A DNA stretch of 64,000 nt from Branchiostoma floridae (lineage: Eukaryota > Chordata > Leptocardii > Amphioxiformes > Branchiostomatidae). This document shows positions 57,225 through 64,000 of the stretch, one piece after another; within the stretch, counting starts at the first letter, position 1; the number at the start of each line of letters is the position of its first letter. Made by a program: the position numbers and the translations under genes. The stretch lies in NCBI RefSeq assembly GCF_000003815.2, contig NC_049987.1:15197883-15261882 (forward strand), given 5' to 3'. The notes beneath the pieces were generated by a model. That model was not told where the DNA came from and made no database searches. It saw only the letters and a list, made by a program, of their open reading frames with translations.

Positions 57225-57790
57225 ATCTTAAGGTTAATACTGGTAGCCACGCTATCATTTACGACCACTACGTTATGTTCATGTAGCATAGTAGTACTTT
57301 GCTATTATCTATTTATAAAACAGGGTCTGATCAAATGTGACAAATGCTGATATGACCCTTCCAACTCAATAAAAATGACATACCAAGACATGTCTAACAT
57401 AATATTTTTATACTTCTCTGAAGTTATAGAGGACACTGACTCAGAGGAGGCGGTGCCTGATACCATCCTTGAAGGGGTAAATATGACACCACTGAATAAG
57501 ATACCACTGCAGTACCATATAGATGCATGTCTAACATAAGATTTTTATGCTTCTCTGAAGTTATAGAGGACTTTTTAAATGAGGGCATTCCATTTCAAAT
57601 CACAGTGTGCGGATGTCTGTTGACGGCCATTGTTTAGAATTGGTTTTTAAGCTTTGTAGTATCACGGTAGGGCAACCACGCTATGATTTACGACAACTAC
57701 ATTAATGTTCAACTCGTGAAGTAGAACTTCGCTGTTACTTATCTGTAGAACAAATTTTGTGGAGTAGCGAGCAAAGAAGGTGAGACTTGG
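57225..57790. repeat. Local duplications (138-bp and ~420-bp offsets)
   Basis: TGTCTAACATAATATTTTTATACTTCTCTGAAGTTATAGAGGAC at 57391 is repeated at 57529. GCCACGCTAT.ATTTACGAC near 57246 is repeated near 57669. No gene is seen from 56700 to 58770 apart from short frames. Confidence 0.55.
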
Positions 57791-58795
57791 GATGTCATGC
57801 AACGACAGCTCACCACAAAGGATCCACCAGTAACCATCACTGAGTTTGAGTGGGTTCTTCAACGTGTTCGGTGCGGCGTATTGTGCTGGTAGATTTTCGG
57901 ATTTCGTTTCGGATACGTATACTTTGCGTGTAGAGATCAAACAATGGCTCAACAACAGGTTCCCCCAGTGGCCATTCTGGTTGCGCATGAGATTGTGCAT
58001 CCATTACCTCAAAATCTGTAAGAAGACGTTCTTCTGAAGTCAATGGTACAGAGCATTTGACGGAACACCCACCGTACTGGAAAAATTTGACGAGACTGAA
58101 GCCAAGCGTTTCCCGGGAGACACCATAGCTACCCCACAAAAGGACGCCACGTCTAGCCGTCTTGCGATCGTCTCAACCGCAGCGGGCTCCTTTTGGGAGC
58201 CCCCGCCGGTAGGTTTTCTTCTTGTTTCTAAGGATCTCTTATACTGACACCATATCGCTGTTCTATTCTATTTTTATTGAACACAGTTGGTTGCCGGGCT
58301 TTCTGATTGTCTTTTTCAGAGCGCCCCCCACCCACTCACACGCAATTACGCAGCCGCCCAGGTGTGCTAGCCTCCATAGCAGGCTTTCGGTGGCTCATAA
58401 TACACTTTTGCTGGCTATTTCTATTTGTACTCGGTCGCTGATTGCTGGCCTTTTCTGATGGCCACTCTCCGAAAGCCTGCATCTAAACGGCGTCTCAAAG
58501 TGATATCAAAAAACGATTAGCCATTCATCGGCCCTATTAACACATACGTTAGGAATAATTCACAACTCCGTGAGAGGCAATTCGCATGTCGGCTGCAAGC
58601 ATTTTACAACTTGGGCGGCACGCGCCGCCTGGCCGCCATTTGGTCATTTGCATACAGCATGCTTGTTTACCAACACGCGCCGCCCCCGTACATCCGGGAA
58701 CTCGTTTTTGCTGGCATCGTGACGTTTCTGGTGTTCCAAACGTTGTATGACGAATTTTCCGAAATATCATGAACTGTTGAAGATGTTTTTTTAAG

Positions 58796-59056
58796 CTTGG
58801 ATGGCAAAAATGTCATACTTTCCCGACTTAGAGACAAAAAATTTAAAAAAATAGATCTTACGTGGCTGCGGCGGGGTCAAGGGTTAGTCGGGCCCGCCAT
58901 ATTTGCTATATCATTCGCGCCAAACGTTGAGAAGTTCACCAGAGATTTGTCCCCTTATGTGGCGTTGCGTGTACTTGTGTCATTCAGTGAGATCGTGAAA
59001 CACGCAAACAGAGCCTGGAGTCCGATGGATGGACGTGGATATGGCGTTTACGGCAG
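58796..59056 (+). CDS. DUF6589-like gene, first recognised exon
   Basis: The frame reads DGKNVILSRLRDKKFKKIDL and GPAIFAISFAPNVEKFTRDL. It ends GGC AG|GTACGT in phase 2 and joins exon 2 to give GYGVYG-R-PLHEA. A TTTTTTTAAG acceptor-like site precedes it at 58795. The frame is open back to a TGA at 58770, with no ATG before MDGRGYG, so the true start is upstream or downstream of this exon's beginning. Confidence 0.55.
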
Positions 59057-62000
59057 GTACGTCGTCTGCGATATGCTTTTCCTCGTGAATTTACATGTGT
59101 GTGAATTTATTTAATTTACATAGAGCGAGATACACATGTCCTCACATTTTTTTTTGTTATGGGGACCACAGACAAGATTGTCGTTGTATTTTGCTGCGAA
59201 GTGAATGTGTGTTTTAGAATGTGGAATTACTAGCCGGAAGAAAAAAATGAGTTTGGTCACAGGTCGAAGAATAATTGCTTTGTTATTTTCTGTGACGCAA
59301 AAATGATTATATATATATATTTCGCAAAAATTATTTCATTATTAACGTTATACACAGTTTCGTCTACTAGTGGCGACGCACTGTCCCGTCATAACGTTAC
59401 AATTCACGTTATATTTTAGGGCCAAAAAAAGTATAATTTTTTTTGAGAGTGTGAAGTTTGAATGAAAGGATGCATATAATTTTTTCGGTCTCATACGTTG
59501 AAATGTTTCATAAATTCCAACACATTATTAGAAAGTTTTATTCATCAGTTACTACATTTATGTGCACTATGTCAGTAACCTGTGTAGTTAAATTTTCTTT
59601 TGAAAATTTCCCAGCATTCTGCCGAGACTTATGCAATTATTATAACTGGAAATTAACGTTAAAGTTTGAAAGAGTGAAATGGAGACCATGATATATATAC
59701 CTGCTAGGCATGAATATTTTGATTGACGTAGAAAAAAATATTGGAAATTAACGTTAAAGTTTGAAAGAGTGAAATGGAGACCATGATATACCTGCTAGGC
59801 ATGAATATTTTGATTGACATAGAAAAAATATTATGGGAAAATTCTTAACCATAGACTCATTTGATGTCTTGTTTTGTTTCACAGACCTCTGCATGAAGCA
59901 GTACCAGTGTGGCCCCATTTCACATTGCCCACCCTGACCGGGCCTTCAAATCTGTCTTTATCTGGACCTTCCCCACTGGCCGGACCTCAGAGTCATAACT
60001 ACAATCTTACTCCATCTCGACCCTCGGCACTGACTGGGCTCCAGCAACATGCAGTTCCCACAGCATCTGGACCTTCCTCGCTGGCCGGACCTCAGAGTCA
60101 TAACTACAATCTCACTCCATCTCGACCCTCGGCACTGACTGGGCTCCAGCAACATGCAGTTCCCACAGCATCTGGACCTTCCTCGCTGGCCGGACCTCAG
60201 AGTCATAACTACAATCTCACTCCATCTCGACCCTCGGCACTGACTGGGCTCCAGCAACATGCAGTTCCCACAGCATCTGGACCTTCCTCGCTGGCCGGAC
60301 CTCAGCAACCTGTCTCGCACTCCTCATACTTCAGTCTTCTACACAACAATACTCTACTGCAAGGTAGAATCCAGAAAATGGAGGAGGAAAAAAAGGCACT
60401 GAGGTCCCAGTTGCTGGAGATAAGTAGCTTGAACCATAGTGCCATGTGGGAACATGTAAATGTGGAGTTGAACCAGGAGATGGTTAGAATAACAAACTCT
60501 AGAAGCCTTCTCTGTTCGAACATTCAGACAGTTTCAGACATACAGAAGTTAAGCATAACAGATGCAAGGGTCTTTCTGACTTCGAATGCACCACGTTTGT
60601 ACCACCTCATATCATCCCTGATGAGCAGGCCATTTCAAGATAACGACGGACACTCAGCAGTCATGCTGCTTTCCTCGATTGCAAACGCGAGAAACCAAAA
60701 GTGCTCTGCCCTCCAGAAGGTCATCGCCCTGTACCTGCTTCTTACATCAAGCCAATCCCAGGTTTGTTATTATCTCATATATTTACTTAAACATAGTACA
60801 ATTGGAAGAGGTCACTGCCCGCCCTAACCCGGGACCTCACCCCCCCCCCACGTTACCCCTTGCAGGGTTATTTGGGGGTACCTATGATGATGATGATTGA
60901 CATTTTGAATATTTCATGTATCTGTCAACTATCATTCTGATGTGACCTGTACTTAACACAGTGGGTATGTATATATATATGTATATATATGTAATAAAGG
61001 TCTTCATTCATTAAAAAAACATCCTATTCATCCCTACTCTGTTATTCAATCTTCTTTCTTTTCAATGTTGCCAATAGAATTCTCAGAATGATTCACTGAC
61101 CTATTGTTTGTAACTTACAGACAGTTCAGATGCTGAACCACACACATCAGTGTGTGAGCATTACAACTGCCTGGAAGGTCATCGAGGATTTTGCTGAGAT
61201 GAAGAAGGTGGAACAGAAGCCGGCAGAAGTTACTGAAGTCTGGGTGTACGACAATATAAACCTTATGAAAAGGGTGCGCCATGTGAGAAAAGGTATTTCA
61301 TTATTTTCATTTCCTGTTATTCTATGTGACATACCACTAAATAATGCTCTTTTATACTTGAAAGGTGATGAATTTTTTTTTAAATTCTGATAGAAACCTA
61401 CTTGTGATAGAAGATATAAGGAGTAGGAATTCATCTTTGTGATGATGGAAGGAATCTGTGAAAATGTTATATTCATGAATTATTTACTCTGGTGATATTT
61501 GGAATGTTAGATTTGATTCCTTGTTGACTGATGAGTACTTTACACTTTTCCAGGACATCATGCAGAGATGCTGAACTGGACAACAAGGCTTGTTCTGCCA
61601 GTGAGATCTTTGCCACCTGATGATTTGGGAGATGACCCCCAGGTAAGAACACATAGAACACACACATGTCTAGCTACACACGTCAAATTCGTGTTAGTGT
61701 CAATCTTGATATATCATAGTTTTCTTACAGCAGGACATTTTATGTTCATGCAGGGCTTGCGTCAGGACCTGAGTGAGGTTGACATCTTGCCTACTGAAGA
61801 AGATGTAGAGGAGCTCAAAACTCGCTTCAAAGAAAGAGTGATTAGACTCCTTGTGTCCAAGTTTAAGGCTTTCCGCCACTTTGACACTTCTCACGCCCAG
61901 ACAAAGCGAGTTAAGAAATCCGAGTTTACACCCCTTGAGGTCCTTGATCTGGATGAGGCTAAAGCCTCTGATAACATCCAGATCCTCCTGCAGTGTGCCA

Positions 62001-63999
62001 AGGACAGGGGTGTAGGAAACGATGTGAAGGCCCAGGTGTGTACATGTTTCTGTCTTATTCATTTGTATTTTTGCTATATATAGACAAGTACCATGCACAT
62101 GTATGCAATACATGTTTCTTCCTGTATTTCCTTGAAAAATATTGTACTAAGTCATAGTTCTGATTATATCTACATGTAGGTTGTATTTGGTGATCAAGCG
62201 ACCTGCAAAAATATTAGAGGGGCCAAGAGATTGAGACAGACAGAGGACAGCAACATCGAGAGTTTGGATTGGGTGAAGGAAACACCAGGTAAGTTTTTTT
62301 TTAAAGCTTTAGTATTGTAATGTAGTGTGTTTCCTAACCCATATTCCCAAGCACCTTCTTTTATAAATAAATGAAAGTTAGTGCAGATAGAGTAGGAGTC
62401 ATGGTCATGGAGGTAGTATCTACTGTATGTAGCATATAGTATATATAACCTACACTTTCCATGCAGAAAGATAAATAATTGTAGAGTTTTGTTAATTGTG
62501 TAGTTTTAAACCATGTTTTTGTTCATTGTTTACATGATACTAACATTATACAGAGGAAGCTAAGAGACAAACATATGTAAAGTTTGCAATTCCCTATATT
62601 TCTTCAGGGGACTTCCACTTCTTGCTTGAGGCTGGCAGGACCACACTTATGGCCTTCTGGACGTCCCCAAGGAACGTAGGAAGCCTTGGCCACCTTCGTG
62701 ATCTAGTTGACAGACGATCTGTAGATACCTTGGGAAAGAACTTCAATGCTACTGATGAGTTCCTGCACCATTGTGAAGAGGCCCACCTCACTGCAGCTCT
62801 CCTAACCCACTTGAAGATGGACACAATAGGTATTGAGAACCATATTCACATTTTACTGTTTGCCATTAACTATTACTACGTCGCTTTTTGTTGTACTACA
62901 AGCACATATAGCTATTTTACATGCAGCTGTTTAAATCATAAAAAGCTCTTAGTAAACTGTTTGTATGTCCTTTCCATTGATTTCATTTATGGGCTGTAAA
63001 TAAAGTTGTAAATTATGCTGAAGCAAACATGACATACACACATATATCTTAATAAGAAGGTGTGTGTTTTATTTCACATTTTGGTTAATGGACTGAAAAA
63101 GAATAAAACAACAATGTCAATATCTCTACAATATTTACATGCATATACACTTCAAGTTCTTAAGAGGTAAATATCAGGGTTTTTTTCCAGATGATGACTT
63201 CCATGTTGATGGGATCACACAGCTAACAAAACAACAATCACAGTGTCGATATCTCTACAATATTTACATGCATATACACTTCAAGTTCTTAAGAGGTAAA
63301 TATCAGGGTTTTTTTCCAGATGATGACTTCCATGTTGATGGGATCACACAGCTAACAAAACAACAATCACAGTGTCGATATCTCTACAATATTTACATGC
63401 ATATACACTTCAAGTTCTTAAGAGGTAAATATCAGGGTTTTTTTCCAGATGATGACTTCCATGTGGATGGAATCACACAGCTAGATGACCTTGCAGTAGA
63501 ATTTGTGGAGTCATTGACAGCCAAGCCACATGCACAACATCATGATGATGGCCTTTTCAACCTGAACCATAGACTCCTGTTCCATCTACTTCTCTACACA
63601 GACCTACGAATGGTCATAAGGTAATTTGTAACATGGTTATTGAGAATATTGATGGTTTACCTGTGTATGCCCAAGTTCTGGATGATACTGTTTGATAATA
63701 GAAAAAAAGAGCACCATTGCAGTCATTTTCCAATTTAAAAGTGTATTGTTGGCTAGAGGTACTCTACTATTTTTTCTAACCTGAACCTGCTATATTTCTG
63801 TCAGGAATGAGAATGGACCAGCTATCATCCAACACTGGAAGTTCTGGCTGCTATTGTTTGTGGGTACGGGCAGAGGGAACTACAGCTACGAGGCCATCAA
63901 TCTGATTGCCAATCTCCAAGCAGATTGGTCTCCCAAAACAGCCTGGCTTGCTACACACAACAGAACCGTCAATTGCCATGGCACCTCCGGTCATGGCAA
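58796..63999 (+). CDS. DUF6589-like multi-exon protein with 35-residue repeats (3' end outside window)
   Basis: Nine exons join in phase: 58796-59056, 59885-60761, 61121-61292, 61554-61642, 61754-62035, 62180-62288, 62608-62829, 63449-63620 (with upstream alternative acceptors) and 63805 to the edge. The product has a basic N-terminus, a low-complexity region with three 35-residue repeats, a coiled coil (QGRIQKMEEEKKALRSQLLE) and an alpha-rich region with VFGDQATCKNIRGAKRLRQ, GDFHFLLEAG and NYSYEAINLIANLQADW. The GDQ..........AKRLR and GDFHF motifs resemble DUF6589, a eukaryotic family often multicopy and suspected to derive from transposons. No in-frame ATG precedes the first exon, so an upstream exon is missing or unrecognised. 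Function unknown. Confidence 0.7.
59648..59832. repeat. 95-bp tandem duplication in an intron
   Basis: GGAAATTAACGTTAAAGTTTGAAAGAGTG starts at 59648 and again at 59743, with TATA length variation between the copies. Confidence 0.85.
59885..60761 (+). CDS. DUF6589-like gene, exon with 35-residue tandem repeats and coiled coil
   Basis: After TTTTGTTTCACAG the exon encodes PLHEAVPVWPHFTLP, three copies of a unit including SSLAGPQSHNYNLTPSRPSA and LTGLQQHAVPTASGP, and then SYFSLLHNNTLLQGRIQKME with a charged coiled coil. It ends SQSQ|GTTTGT in phase 0. Confidence 0.75.
59958..60310. repeat. 105-bp coding tandem repeat, three copies plus partial ends
   Basis: CTGGCCGGACCTCAGAGTCA recurs at 105-bp spacing (AGTCATAACT at 59991, 60096, 60201). 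Copies are nearly identical. A partial fourth copy ends at 60306 where CAGAGT becomes CAGCAA. The period is 35 codons, so copy-number change keeps the frame. Confidence 0.9.
61121..61292 (+). CDS. DUF6589-like gene, exon 3
   Basis: After TAACTTACAG the frame reads TVQMLNHTHQCVSITTAWKV and ends VRHVRK G in phase 1 at AAAAG|GTATTT. Confidence 0.7.
61554..61642 (+). CDS. DUF6589-like gene, exon 4
   Basis: After CACTTTTCCAG the frame reads HHAEMLNWTTRLVLPVRSLP and ends DDPQ|GTAAGA in phase 0. Confidence 0.7.
61754..62035 (+). CDS. DUF6589-like gene, exon 5
   Basis: After GTTCATGCAG the frame reads GLRQDLSEVDILPTEEDVEE and LLQCAKDRGVGNDVKAQ, phase 0 to phase 0 (CCCAG|GTGTGT). Confidence 0.75.
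62180..62288 (+). CDS. DUF6589-like gene, exon 6 (GDQ motif)
   Basis: The exon codes VVFGDQATCKNIRGAKRLRQ and ends TPG at G|GTAAGT in phase 1. The GDQ...AKRLR pattern is the best match to DUF6589. Confidence 0.75.
62608..62829 (+). CDS. DUF6589-like gene, exon 7 (GDFHF motif)
   Basis: After TATTTCTTCAG the frame reads GDFHFLLEAGRTTLMAFWTS and LGHLRDLVDRRSVDTLG. It ends in phase 1 at ATAG|GTATTG. Confidence 0.75.
63121..63482 (+). repeat. 129-bp tandem repeat, three copies, each with a 3' splice site
   Basis: TATCTCTACAATATTTACAT starts at 63121, 63250 and 63379. Each unit contains TTTTTTTCCAG followed by the exon start ATGATGACTTCCATG. The 129-bp period is 43 codons without a stop, so the whole block can be read through. 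Confidence 0.9.
63449..63620 (+). CDS. DUF6589-like gene, exon 8 (proximal form)
   Basis: The last of three equivalent acceptors (TTTTTTCCAG at 63448) gives DDDFHVDGITQLDDLAVEFV and continues to LLLYTDLRMVIR, ending AAG|GTAATT in phase 2. The first two acceptors (exon starts 63191 and 63320) would add 86 or 43 residues in frame. Confidence 0.65.
63805..63999 (+). CDS. DUF6589-like gene, exon 9 (cut by window edge)
   Basis: After TTCTGTCAG the frame reads NENGPAIIQHWKFWLLLFVG, GRGNYSYEAINLIANLQADW and HNRTVNCHGTSGHGK, open to the window edge. Phase 2 entry matches exon 8. Confidence 0.7.
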
Positions 64000-64000
64000 G

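Noticed and set aside
59958-60320. 120-codon minus-strand frame of repeated RSGQRGRSRCCGNCMLLEPS
   Set aside because: It is antisense to the 35-residue repeat of the spliced plus-strand gene; openness follows from the repeat period being a multiple of three.
63139-63624. Free-standing 161-codon ORF with three identical repeats
   Set aside because: Its second and third units include intronic splice sequence; it is better explained as exon 8 with duplicated acceptors than as a separate gene.
1-64000. tRNA, rRNA or other structured RNA genes
   Set aside because: No cloverleaf with A/B box sequence or rRNA motif was noticed by eye; a covariance-model scan would be needed to exclude them.

Overview
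The window is eukaryotic and most likely from a lancelet (Branchiostoma-type cephalochordate). The reasons are a domain-shuffled extracellular gene with almost all phase-1 introns, compact GT-AG introns, intergenic DNA crowded with decayed LINE, Penelope-like, pogo-like, FLYWCH/MULE and MITE copies, CA/TG microsatellites, and three 100-base N gaps (1711-1810, 4552-4651, 35665-35764). The organism is inferred from style; no marker gene proves it.

Region 1 (1-14.6 kb, minus strand) holds the 5' part of one large gene that I could resolve exon by exon: a signal-peptide exon (14533) followed by twelve exons coding for a pentraxin domain, an F5/8C (discoidin) domain, a LamG/ConA-like domain, a C-type lectin domain and three fibronectin type III domains. 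All reading phases agree and about 980 residues are covered. The gene continues past the left edge. Its introns carry microsatellites, fold-back and terminal-inverted-repeat elements and a piggyBac-like MITE remnant.

Region 2 (15-19.3 kb) is a repeat complex: a short MITE, a proline/glutamine-rich repeat open in three frames, arrays of two distinctive short repeats, and a Gag-like ORF with a CCHC zinc knuckle. From 19.3 to 27 kb there is no intact gene, only LINE and Penelope-like debris.

Region 3 (27.3-30.8 kb, plus strand) looks like a small multi-exon gene with consistent splice phases but an in-frame stop after an acidic/hydrophobic motif that resembles a SUMO-interaction motif. From 31 to 58 kb lies a transposon graveyard: FLYWCH-MULE fragments, two pogo-like fragments, at least five LINE pieces, a clean TTAA-flanked piggyBac-type MITE (38.05-39.0 kb), and local tandem duplications with 489 and 565 bp periods.

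Region 4 (58.8-64.0 kb, plus strand) is a well-supported multi-exon gene running off the right edge. It has a 35-residue tandem repeat followed by a region resembling DUF6589 (motifs GDQ and GDFHF). One of its exons is preceded by three in-frame 129-bp tandem copies, each with its own 3' splice site.
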